Shown: one piece after another, positions 6,524 to 13,716 of the stretch
Numbering within the stretch: position 1 is the first letter of the stretch
How the letters are laid out: each line of letters begins with the position of its first letter
Assembly: GCA_030377865.1 (NCBI GenBank)
Contig: JAUCGA010000055.1
Location: 1-36,278, forward strand
Direction of reading: 5' to 3'
Length of the DNA: 36,278 nucleotides
DNA from: Anaerolineales bacterium HSG25
GTDB lineage: Bacteria > Chloroflexota > Anaerolineae > 4572-78 > J111
Program-made: the position numbers and the translations under genes
The notes under the pieces: model-generated
The model's database searches: none
Told to the model about the DNA's origin: nothing
Seen by the model: the letters and a program-made list of their open reading frames with translations, nothing else

Positions 6524-9343
6524 ATGAACAATCACCCCATCACCCTAACCAAAGAACTCGGACGCGGCGGCGAAGCGACCGTCTACAACATTGCTAATCA
6601 GGCTGACATGGTGGCTAAACTCTACCATCAGCCGACCTCAGAGCGAGAGGCCAAACTACGCGCCATGCTGATGAATCCGCCGGAGCAACCGAGTGGTGGG
6701 CATGTGGCGATTGCATGGCCGACGGCGTTGTTGTACAAACGGGATTCGCAGTTGTACGCGACTGTACCCGAATCAGCCCCTCAGTCCCCACAGAGGGGGA
6801 AGTCAATTTCCCCTCAATCCTCCCTACATGGGAAGCCAGTTCCCTCTCCCTTTGGGAGGGGGTTAGGGGGAGGGGGACGCTTCGTTGGCTTCCTCATGCC
6901 CAAAATTAGCGGCGGACGGGCCATTTACAACATGTACAATCCACGCATGCGGGAGCAGTTGCCCTACCCGTTTGATTGGCGCGCCCTGCATCGGACAGCT
7001 TACAATTTGGGCGCGGTTGTGTCAGCTATCCATGCCAAAGGGTACGTAATTGGCGACATCAACGAGAGCAACATTCTGGTCAATCGTGAGGCTCTAGTGA
7101 CCATTGTCGATTGTGATTCATTTCAGGTGACGGATGAACAGGGCACGATCCATCGTTGTCAGGTCGGCAAGCCAGAGTACACCCCGCCGGAGTTGCAGGG
7201 CATCCAGTTTAAGACGGTTGACCAGTCAACCGAGCATGACCTGTTTGGCTTAGGGATTTTATTGTTTCAACTATTGATGGAAGGATTCCATCCTTTTACC
7301 GGGGTGCTAAAGAGTCAAGAATCGGTGGGTCGGGTTGATTTATATGCCATCCGACAGGGGCTGTTTCCATACAGTGATACGCCGAGCATCAGTCCGCCCC
7401 CGTCAGCACCTGAATTTGGGTGGTTAGCACCTGATCTGCAACATCTGTTTAAGACTTGTTTCGTTCGCGGTCATACACAACCCGTTCTACGCCCAACCGC
7501 CCCAACATGGCGAACCACCCTCAAACAGGCGGAGCAGAGATTGCGACTTTGTAAAAAGGGGCATCTATATAGTCCGCATGTAACTCAATGCCCAAAATGT
7601 AGGCAATTGACTCGCAAATCTTCAAAACCCAAAAGGGCAAAAAAGACAAAACCAACGACTCCGTCCCATAAAAAACACGCCCCCAAATCGGCACCGATAC
7701 CACAATCAACACCTTCCTCCCAACCACAAGTTTTGACCGATTTAGAAAAAATGCTTGTTACTTTTACGTCTGAAGAGGTTATAATCCCGGTAGCTATTAT
7801 CGGATTACTTGTTTTTCTACCCAGTATTTTTTACACAAACACAATTAGTCTTGGTTATTACCTCACATTCGGTGGATATTTTTTGTGGTCGCTTGTGGGA
7901 GTAATGTATGTTACGGGGTGGTTTACAAACCGCTATCTGTCACTGCCTACACACGTAGGGAATATACCCATTGCATCTATGTGGATTATTCGGGTCGAAA
8001 CCACTCTGCTGGCTTTGGGAGCCACCTCATACCTACGATCTGCCAGTCAAGCTGATGACACAAGCCTGATAATTTACCTGTTGATGGCTATCGTAGCTTG
8101 GGGTTTGGCGTTCTTTACTTATGAGTCTGGCCTCAATATCTGGCTCAAGCAAACAAAACAACCAGCCGACTGGTTACGCTCTGTAGGCCAGTTTGCCGCC
8201 GTTGGAGTAATCGTAGTTGCCCTATATCTCCCCTCAGGTGTGGGCAAAACGTGGGTCAATTTAGGCTCACATGGCATGGTACTCGCTGATGTCTCCACCT
8301 TGGCTTTAACCGAAGAATATCCATTGCCGCCAGAAATTGGGCAACTAAAAAACTTACAATTGTTAGAACTTGATTACCTACGTTTAAAATATTTACCGCC
8401 AGAAATTGGACAGTTACAGAACCTTCAAACCCTGAATGTTAATGGCAATTCTGGTCTCATCCTTCCCTCAGAAATTGGACAACTAAAAAACTTGCAAACC
8501 CTTGCCGCTGGTAATAGTCATGGATTAACCTTACCGCCAGAAATTGGACAATTACAGAATTTACGATATTTATACTTACATAAGGCTTTTTTGAAGTCGG
8601 TGCCGCCAGTCGTCAGTCAGCTTGAAAATTTACAGGAATTAAACCTAGAAGGGAATGATTTAGTTAGTTTATCGCCAGAGATTGGACAATTGAAAAATTT
8701 ACAGAGTTTGGATCTATATGATAATAAACTGATCAATCTACCCCCAGAAATTGGGCAATTACAGAGTTTACAAACCTTGGATCTACAAGACAATGATTTG
8801 ACCGAACTACCCCCAGAAATTGGGCAATTACAGAGTTTACAAACCTTGAATCTACGAGACAATGATTTGACCGAACTACCCCCAGAAATTGGGCAATTGC
8901 ACAGTTTACAAACCTTGGACATAAGTCGCAACGATCTAATTCCATTACCGCCTGAAATCAATCAACTGCAAAACTTACAAGTGCTTAAGTTAAACTATTG
9001 CAATCTTTCAAAATACACGCCTGAAATCAATCAACTAAAAAATTTGCAACTATTAGATTTAGAAGGTAATGATAGAATCGAATTATCGCCAGAAATCAGT
9101 CAACTAAAAAATTTACAACTATTAGATTTAAACGGTAATGATATGAAGGTGTTACCGCCAGAAATCGGTCAATTGAAAAGTCTAGAGGTTTTAGACTTAT
9201 CACACATGCGTCATCTAACCACGCTACCACTGGAAATCAGCCAACTAAAAAATTTGCAAAAGCTGAATTTATGGCGTACTGACTTAACCATTCCACCAGA
9301 AATAGAACAGATGCCCGGTTTGCAGATCGATGGGCGTTGGTAG
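6524..9343 (+). CDS. COG4248-like kinase with zinc ribbon, membrane spans and leucine-rich repeats
   Basis: This third paralogue has 939 residues and starts 20 bases after kinase 2. Kinase motifs: GRGGEATVY (13-21), Lys32, GDINESN with Asp178, and DCD from 196. The zinc ribbon (CKKGHLYSPHVTQCPKC) follows, then a basic Lys/Pro/Ser-rich linker. From about 420 to 580 there are about five hydrophobic spans (for example VAIIGLLVFLPSIFY and LIIYLLMAIVAWGLAFF). The rest, about 600-939, is a run of 23-residue leucine-rich repeats with consensus LPPEIGQLxNLQxLxLxxN. With five spans the repeats would lie outside and the kinase inside, giving a receptor-like arrangement; the span count is uncertain. The N-lobe contains the palindromic insertion at 6773-6878. 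Its first 75 or so codons are nearly identical in DNA to kinase 2, pointing to recent duplication or gene conversion. Confidence 0.88.
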   Translation: MNNHPITLTKELGRGGEATVYNIANQADMVAKLYHQPTSEREAKLRAMLMNPPEQPSGGHVAIAWPTALLYKRDSQLYATVPESAPQSPQRGKSISPQSSLHGKPVPSPFGRGLGGGGRFVGFLMPKISGGRAIYNMYNPRMREQLPYPFDWRALHRTAYNLGAVVSAIHAKGYVIGDINESNILVNREALVTIVDCDSFQVTDEQGTIHRCQVGKPEYTPPELQGIQFKTVDQSTEHDLFGLGILLFQLLMEGFHPFTGVLKSQESVGRVDLYAIRQGLFPYSDTPSISPPPSAPEFGWLAPDLQHLFKTCFVRGHTQPVLRPTAPTWRTTLKQAEQRLRLCKKGHLYSPHVTQCPKCRQLTRKSSKPKRAKKTKPTTPSHKKHAPKSAPIPQSTPSSQPQVLTDLEKMLVTFTSEEVIIPVAIIGLLVFLPSIFYTNTISLGYYLTFGGYFLWSLVGVMYVTGWFTNRYLSLPTHVGNIPIASMWIIRVETTLLALGATSYLRSASQADDTSLIIYLLMAIVAWGLAFFTYESGLNIWLKQTKQPADWLRSVGQFAAVGVIVVALYLPSGVGKTWVNLGSHGMVLADVSTLALTEEYPLPPEIGQLKNLQLLELDYLRLKYLPPEIGQLQNLQTLNVNGNSGLILPSEIGQLKNLQTLAAGNSHGLTLPPEIGQLQNLRYLYLHKAFLKSVPPVVSQLENLQELNLEGNDLVSLSPEIGQLKNLQSLDLYDNKLINLPPEIGQLQSLQTLDLQDNDLTELPPEIGQLQSLQTLNLRDNDLTELPPEIGQLHSLQTLDISRNDLIPLPPEINQLQNLQVLKLNYCNLSKYTPEINQLKNLQLLDLEGNDRIELSPEISQLKNLQLLDLNGNDMKVLPPEIGQLKSLEVLDLSHMRHLTTLPLEISQLKNLQKLNLWRTDLTIPPEIEQMPGLQIDGRW
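6773..6878. repeat. Palindromic element inserted in frame in kinase 3 (opposite orientation)
   Basis: The segment includes TTCCCTCTCCCTTTGGGAGG and GGTTAGGGGGAGGGGG. Its reverse complement aligns with the element at 5053-5138 (shared CCCCCTAACCCCCTCCCAAA, then GGGAACT, GCTTCCC and GATTGAGGGG). It lies at the same point of the kinase domain but encodes a different peptide (SPFGRGLGGGG) because it is inverted. Confidence 0.75.
8322..9330 (+). repeat. Coding 69-bp leucine-rich-repeat array
   Basis: Fourteen full units and one partial unit of 23 codons can be counted. Units 7 and 8 (about 8739-8876) are nearly identical at DNA level, so the array has expanded recently, probably by slippage or unequal crossing-over. 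It may vary in length between strains. Confidence 0.85.
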
Positions 9344-9362
9344 TTCGGGTGTTTACCATGAC

Positions 9363-9440
9363 TGTCAATTTAGGCGTTCGTAGTAGGCACTTCAGTGCCT
9401 TGAAGGCGATGAATCGCCTACTACAAACGTTAAGTTGACA
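9363..9440. repeat. MITE-like element, family B, copy 2
   Basis: This 78-bp copy of the element at 4707-4786 is in the same orientation, ending TTAAGTTGACA. Its right end lies 27 bases before the chosen start of the next gene. Confidence 0.85.
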
Positions 9441-9467
9441 CTTATGAGGTGTTTACATAGAGGCCCC

Positions 9468-10253
9468 ATGCCCCTCAATACAAGTTCGAGTTTACCCCGC
9501 GTCAACATCCTTGGCGTTGGCATCCATGCCATCACCATGACCGACGCGTTACAACAAATTACCGCTTGGATAAACCAGCAGGCCAGAGCCTACGTCTCGG
9601 TTTGCACCGTCCATACTATCATGGAGTGTCAGCAAAATCAGCCGATGCGCCAAGCGGTTAATCAGGCTGACATGGCGACTCCAGACGGCATGCCCTTGGT
9701 CTGGTTGGGCCGACACCACAGCGACCAGCCGGTCAATCGCGTCTATGGCCCCGATTTACTGTTAGCCATGTGCGAGCTATCCGTCGAGCATGGCTATCGG
9801 CACTTCTTTTATGGCGGCGCGGAGGGCGTGCCCCAACAACTAGCCCGCGCCATGCAAAATCGCTTTCCGGAGTTACAGGTTGCCGGAGCCTACTCGCCCC
9901 CGTTCCGCCCTCTGAGCGCGGCGGAGGATGCCGAAATGATTAAGATCATCAACCATGCCCAGCCCGATATTATCTGGGTCGGCTTAGGTACGCCCAAACA
10001 AGATTTGTGGATGGCCGCTCAACGAGTCAATCTGACCGCGCCGGTACTGCTTGGAGTCGGTGCGGCCTTTAACATGCATACCGGCCAACTCCGCCAAGCT
10101 CCCATGTGGATGCAACAAAACGGCCTCGAGTGGCTGTTTCGGCTGAGTCAAGAACCGAGCCGATTATGGTATCGCTACCTCATCTACAACCCGCTATTCG
10201 TCCTCAAAGTATTGGGACAGATGTCGGGCTGGCGAGACTATCCGATTATGTGA
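9468..10253 (+). CDS. WecG/TagA/CpsF family glycosyltransferase (GT26)
   Basis: By family, these enzymes transfer a sugar (N-acetylmannosamine or N-acetylmannosaminuronate in TagA and WecG) from a UDP donor to a lipid-linked glycan in cell-envelope or exopolysaccharide synthesis, at the inner face of the membrane. Visible signatures: TPDGMPLVWLG with the putative catalytic Asp73, RVYGPDL, FFYGGAEGVP, and WVGLGTPKQDLWM, then GVGAAFNMHTG and the C-terminal GLEWLFRLSQEPSRLWYRY typical of the family. The frame extends upstream to a TTG at 9435, but that lies inside MITE B. I chose the ATG at 9468, preceded by AGAGG, giving 262 residues, close to the usual length. No other polysaccharide gene is adjacent. 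Confidence 0.88.
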   Translation: MPLNTSSSLPRVNILGVGIHAITMTDALQQITAWINQQARAYVSVCTVHTIMECQQNQPMRQAVNQADMATPDGMPLVWLGRHHSDQPVNRVYGPDLLLAMCELSVEHGYRHFFYGGAEGVPQQLARAMQNRFPELQVAGAYSPPFRPLSAAEDAEMIKIINHAQPDIIWVGLGTPKQDLWMAAQRVNLTAPVLLGVGAAFNMHTGQLRQAPMWMQQNGLEWLFRLSQEPSRLWYRYLIYNPLFVLKVLGQMSGWRDYPIM

Positions 10254-10254
10254 A

Positions 10255-10302
10255 GCGTGAGGCGTGAGGCGTGAGGCGTGAGGCGTGAGGCGTGAGGCGT
10301 GA
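10255..10302. repeat. Heptameric tandem repeat (GCGTGAG)n
   Basis: Just under seven perfect head-to-tail copies of GCGTGAG begin 2 bases after the glycosyltransferase stop. This is a simple-sequence repeat likely to vary in copy number. Confidence 0.9.
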
Positions 10303-10482
10303 TCCCGTTCGTAGTACCCAATTCATTGGGTATAGACCGCTGATTGAAATCAGCGTCTTATACGGAAAACCTGCTTAAGCAGGTTTCTTATGTCAGCCTG
10401 TGAATTCATTCACAGGGCAAGGCCGATTTTGGGAGGTTTTAAACGTTGGAACTGCCTAACTAATCGCCTCATAAAAACACAC
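10303..10482. repeat. Spacer of successive palindromes, including a copy of the 123-bp repeat family
   Basis: Consecutive small palindromes fill the spacer: CCAATTCATTGG, CGCTGATTGAAATCAGCG, AACCTGCTTAAGCAGGTT and CCTGTGAATTCATTCACAGG. The part at 10335-10387 matches the repeat at 36186-36240, with the internal CTGATGACCG unit missing. A TTGGGAGGTTTT core follows at about 10430. A short frame through here (10390-10593) is not credible as a gene. Confidence 0.7.
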
Positions 10483-10553
10483 GGAGTGCAAAAGCATCTT
10501 GCTTTTGCCAGAGACGAACATGCAAAAGCAAGATGCTTTTGCACTCCTTTTTT
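10483..10553. terminator. Perfect 25-bp-stem hairpin followed by T-run
   Basis: The arms at 10483-10507 and 10523-10547 are exact reverse complements, starting GGAGTGCAAAAGC and ending GCTTTTGCACTCC, with a 15-base loop and then TTTTTT. It could act as an intrinsic terminator ahead of the M20 gene, whose ATG is 37 bases further on. Its GGAGTG...CACTCC ends also place it in a repeat family seen at 23178-23226 and 28778-28827. Confidence 0.7.
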
Positions 10554-10589
10554 GCCGAACAACTTAAATTATTTCAAAAAGAGAAACCT

Positions 10590-11801
10590 ATGACCAACCA
10601 ACTAACCCCAATAACTTCGCATGAGATTATGCAACGCGCCGAGATTTTGCACGAAAAGATGCGAACATGGCGACAAACTATCCACCGTTATCCTGAGCTA
10701 GGGTTCGACGAGACTCGCACCGCTAACCTTGTATACAACGAACTGACTAATTTAGGCATTGAGACCGAAACAGGCATCGCCAAAACGGGTGTAATCGGGC
10801 AGGTATACGGCAACGATGGGCCAACCGTTGGTCTGCGAGCCGATATGGACGCGTTGCCAATTCAAGAACAAAACAATACCGAGTTCAACAGCCTCTATCC
10901 CGGTCTGATGCATGCTTGCGGGCATGACATGCATACCGCCATCCTACTTGGGGCCGGCACAATTCTGCAAGAGCTTTCGGCTCAGGGGCGACTGCCCGGC
11001 TCAGTGCGACTGCTGTTTCAGCCAAGCGAGGAAGATCAGGACGAGGAGGGAAAATCGGGTGGCATGCACATGGTTGAGGAGGGGGGCTTAAACGGGCTAG
11101 ACGCGGTCTTTGCCCTGCATGTTGACCCGACGCGCGAGGTCGGCCTAGTCGCCACTCGCCCCGGCACTATGATGGCTAGTGTCGATACCTTTTTAATCGA
11201 ACTGTATGGCAGGGGCGGGCATGCCGCTTACCCTCATCGCACCATCGACACCATTGCCCTGTCGGCGCAGGTTATTCAAGCCATCCATCAGATTGTCAGC
11301 CGCAGACTGAATCCGGTTGAAAGTGGAGTCATCACCATCGGCACGATTCAAGGCGGCATTAAAGAAAATATCATGGCCGACAAAGTGACCCTGACCGGAA
11401 CCATTCGCAGTTTAGAACCACAAAATCGGCAACTACTTCGGGATGAGTTACGCCGAGCCTGTCAGCTAACCGAGATATTTGGTGGACGGTATGAGTTGCA
11501 TTTAAAAGCGGGCTATCCTGCCGCAGTCAACAGTTCAGAAGCCTACCAAGTTATGATGTCAGCGTTAAGCGATTTGTTAGGCCCCGACCAAATTTCCGTT
11601 GCCGCCCAAAGCATGGGAGCCGAAGATTTTGCGGTGATGACCCAAGAGGTGCCGGGCTGTTATATGCGCTTAGGAACTCATAACCCTGCTTGGAAACGGC
11701 AATATCATCTGCACACGCCCACCTTTCGGGTTGATGAGGATGCTTTGCCGATTGGCGCGGCCGCGTTGGTCGTGACGGCATTGGGTTGGATGAATAAATA
11801 A
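10590..11801 (+). CDS. M20-family amidohydrolase (HipO/IAA-amino-acid hydrolase-like)
   Basis: By family this is a cytosolic metal-dependent hydrolase that removes an acyl group from N-acyl amino acids (hippurate, auxin conjugates, N-acetyl amino acids and similar). Motifs: [14 protein letters not shown] N-terminus ([10 protein letters not shown]), [11 protein letters not shown], metal-ligand motif HACGHDMH (His108, His112, Asp113), QPSEE, the dimerisation-domain GHAAYPH, and the C-terminal GAEDF. The 403-residue length is normal. The frame is open back to 10533, but those codons come from the hairpin arm; the ATG at 10590 with AAAAAGAG upstream is preferred. The exact substrate cannot be told from sequence, and no pathway partner is adjacent. 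Confidence 0.9.
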   Translation: MTNQLTPITSHEIMQRAEILHEKMRTWRQTIHRYPELGFDETRTANLVYNELTNLGIETETGIAKTGVIGQVYGNDGPTVGLRADMDALPIQEQNNTEFNSLYPGLMHACGHDMHTAILLGAGTILQELSAQGRLPGSVRLLFQPSEEDQDEEGKSGGMHMVEEGGLNGLDAVFALHVDPTREVGLVATRPGTMMASVDTFLIELYGRGGHAAYPHRTIDTIALSAQVIQAIHQIVSRRLNPVESGVITIGTIQGGIKENIMADKVTLTGTIRSLEPQNRQLLRDELRRACQLTEIFGGRYELHLKAGYPAAVNSSEAYQVMMSALSDLLGPDQISVAAQSMGAEDFAVMTQEVPGCYMRLGTHNPAWKRQYHLHTPTFRVDEDALPIGAAALVVTALGWMNK

Positions 11802-11951
11802 GTATCAGCACCCCGCAAACAAGAAAAGTTGGACACGGATAAACAAGGTTAAAGACAAAAAATCCTGTCAATTCTGTTAATCCTGTCAAAAATGTTTTTG
11901 TCAATCAACATGTCGGGTACGAAGAACCACACTTATATATAAGGAGTTACC

Positions 11952-12827
11952 ATGATCCCAAATCCATTACAACACCATATTGAACAACTGATGAACTGCC
12001 AAATCGTCGCCACCCGTGCCATTGGCGGGGGCGATATTAGCCAAGCCGTACACCTGAGCTTAAGCGACGGTCAGCAGGTTCTGCTCAAATGGCGAGCACG
12101 AGCCGTACCGACCATGTTCACCACCGAGGCCAAGGGTTTAACCTTGATGCGCGAGGCCGCTCACTCTCTGGTTGTGCCACAAGTTTTTTGTGCGGAAGAG
12201 GCTGACGGAGCGCGCCCGGCCTTTATTCTGATGAACTGGTTAGGTCGAGCAAACTCTAGCACGGGTATGGGGAGTGCGTTGGGGCAAGGTTTGGCCGACA
12301 TGCATCGTGCCACTAACCCTACTTATGGCCTTGACCATGACAACTTTATCGGAGCCAATCCACAGCCCAACAATCAACATGACAACTGGGTCGATTTTTT
12401 CCATGAGGAGCGACTTGGTTATCAGATGGAACTGGCTGGTCAGAAGGGACATCTCAATCAGCAACGGAAAAAGCAACTGGATCGGTTACTCGTCCGCTTG
12501 AGTGATTTGTTACCACTGCACCCGCCCATCAGCCTACTGCATGGCGATTTGTGGGGCGGGAACTGGCTCGTCACCGAAACAGGACAACCGGCCCTCATCG
12601 ACCCTGCGGTCTATTATGGCGACCGCGAAGCAGAACTAGCCTTTACCGAACTGTTCGGTGGCTTTCCGTCTGACTTTTATCGGGCTTATAACGAGAGTTG
12701 GCCGCTCGATACGGGGTACGCCGAGCGTAAAAGTCTGTATAACCTGTACCATCTGCTCAACCACCTCAACCTATTTGGCGAGGGGTACGGTGGGCAGGTT
12801 GATTCGGTTTTGCGGCGGTATGCGTAG
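11952..12827 (+). CDS. Fructosamine kinase family protein (FN3K-like)
   Basis: The 291-residue protein matches the fructosamine/ketosamine-3-kinase family, which phosphorylates sugar adducts on protein or free amines so that they fall off (deglycation). Visible: an N-terminal GGGDISQAVHL loop, VLLKW with the ATP-binding Lys, the linker FILMNWL, the catalytic HGDLWGGN (His197, Asp199, Asn204) and LIDPAVYYGDREAELA with the metal-binding Asp217. A clear AAGGAG precedes the ATG by 5 to 6 bases. The 150-base gap upstream contains an AATCCTGTC-type repeat also seen at 12976-13039. It appears to be a single-gene unit. Confidence 0.92.
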   Translation: MIPNPLQHHIEQLMNCQIVATRAIGGGDISQAVHLSLSDGQQVLLKWRARAVPTMFTTEAKGLTLMREAAHSLVVPQVFCAEEADGARPAFILMNWLGRANSSTGMGSALGQGLADMHRATNPTYGLDHDNFIGANPQPNNQHDNWVDFFHEERLGYQMELAGQKGHLNQQRKKQLDRLLVRLSDLLPLHPPISLLHGDLWGGNWLVTETGQPALIDPAVYYGDREAELAFTELFGGFPSDFYRAYNESWPLDTGYAERKSLYNLYHLLNHLNLFGEGYGGQVDSVLRRYA

Positions 12828-13145
12828 GGGGCAGAATGTTGTCTTGGGCAATCGACAAACAAAAACAGATGACCTAATCGATATTGCAACAAAAATGTAA
12901 GTCATGTTACAATTTAGCCAATACTCAAACCTTAAATCAGAAGTTTATCATTTCAACATGACTAAAACAATATCTGACAGGATTAACAGGATTGATAGGA
13001 TTACAAGCAAAAAATCCTGTTAATGCTGTTAATCCTGTCGAAAAATGCTTTTAATTTCATCAGCATGTCAGGTCATGAATGAATCGACAAACTTTTGCTT
13101 AAATATTTATGGTTTGGACAACATCAACAAATTGGAGAATTTTTC
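12828..13145. other. Spacer with AATCCTGTT-type inverted repeat
   Basis: Arms GACAGGATTAACAG (from 12976) and CTGTTAATCCTGTC (to 13039) form an exact outer stem, continued by an imperfect inner stem (GATTGATAGGATT with AATCCTGTTAATG). A possible promoter, TTGCAA (12884-12889), 18 bases, TACAAT (12908-12913), lies upstream and could serve the next gene. I see no coding frame that I believe. Confidence 0.55.
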
Positions 13146-13502
13146 ATGACAGATCTATACGAAAACATCTCACTTGCGCCGGTTTGCGAGGTTGCAGGTG
13201 CAGACGATTATCAAATTAGTATTTCCTTATACCGTAACAAAGGCCGCTGGCAACATATTTTCAAAATTTTGTCTGGCTCTTTTGTTCCCAAAACAGATAG
13301 TGGCATCGAAACCGCTCCCCGTGAGGTGAATCAGATGGTGCTACAGAAAATTTGGGAGGTGGTGAAGGAGGAGGAATTAATGTTTTACGAACTGGATGAA
13401 AACGGTAAAAAGAAATTTAATGGGTGGCAATATCATGATCCGGCGTTATTTTTAGATAAATTCAAGGCAACTTGTGCCCAATGGGATGTCAAACTCGGCT
13501 AA
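13146..13502 (+). CDS. Hypothetical protein, 118 residues
   Basis: The family is not recognised. The soluble protein starts MTDLYENISLAPVCEV, is rich in aromatic residues and Lys in its second half (GRWQHIFKIL, KKKFNGWQYHDPALFLDKFKATCAQWDVKLG), and has no signal peptide or membrane span. The frame is open to 13095, but the ATG at 13146 has a GGAG 8 bases upstream, so I start there. It stands alone between the fructosamine kinase and the promoter at 13513. Confidence 0.65.
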   Translation: MTDLYENISLAPVCEVAGADDYQISISLYRNKGRWQHIFKILSGSFVPKTDSGIETAPREVNQMVLQKIWEVVKEEELMFYELDENGKKKFNGWQYHDPALFLDKFKATCAQWDVKLG

Positions 13503-13512
13503 TGCGTTCGAT

Positions 13513-13540
13513 TTGTGACCTGCTCACCTTGTGCTATAAT
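13513..13540 (+). promoter_or_regulatory. Strong sigma-70-type promoter for the ParB/UspA gene
   Basis: TTGTGA (13513-13518), a 16-base spacer and a perfect TATAAT (13535-13540) preceded by TGC (extended -10). Transcription would start near 13547, leaving a leader of about 170 bases before the ATG at 13717. Confidence 0.7.
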
Positions 13541-13560
13541 CCCTCCCTTTGAAAAAGTAA

Positions 13561-13682
13561 GCTATCCTTTGGCAAGGATAGCAAGACTAATAGATATTCA
13601 GATAAATATTTTCAGCCATCACCTTCCCGCAAGTTTAGAACTTGCGGGAAGGTTGGCCTTGAATCGAAAACCCTTATCTGAA
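13561..13682 (+). promoter_or_regulatory. Foldable 5' leader (candidate cis-regulatory RNA)
   Basis: Three perfect stems lie in order: GCTATCCTT/AAGGATAGC (13561-13569 with 13574-13582, 4-base loop); TTCAGATAA (13597-13605) pairing with TTATCTGAA (13674-13682); and, enclosed by it, CCTTCCCGCAAG/CTTGCGGGAAGG (13622-13633 with 13641-13652). AAGAGG, the likely ribosome site, follows at 13702. It matches no riboswitch class I can recall. The inner hairpin could instead be one of the many dispersed palindromes. Confidence 0.45.
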
Positions 13683-13716
13683 AGACTATACCTTATGAAA
13701 TAAGAGGCTATCTATC

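Noticed and set aside
8617..8961. Minus-strand frame with a repeated Cys-containing peptide antisense to the LRR region
   Set aside because: The repetition is the shadow of the 69-bp leucine-rich repeats on the other strand.
2322..9343. Complete TerY-P triad (kinase, PP2C phosphatase, TerY vWA protein)
   Set aside because: The kinases fit, but no PP2C or vWA domain gene is present in the window.
10390..10593. A 67-codon frame before the M20 gene
   Set aside because: It crosses palindromes and the 25-bp-stem hairpin, and no ribosome site or family match is seen.
13541..13716. Assignment of the leader to a known riboswitch (cyclic di-GMP or cyclic di-AMP type)
   Set aside because: None of the conserved loop sequences that I know for these classes is present; only stems can be seen.
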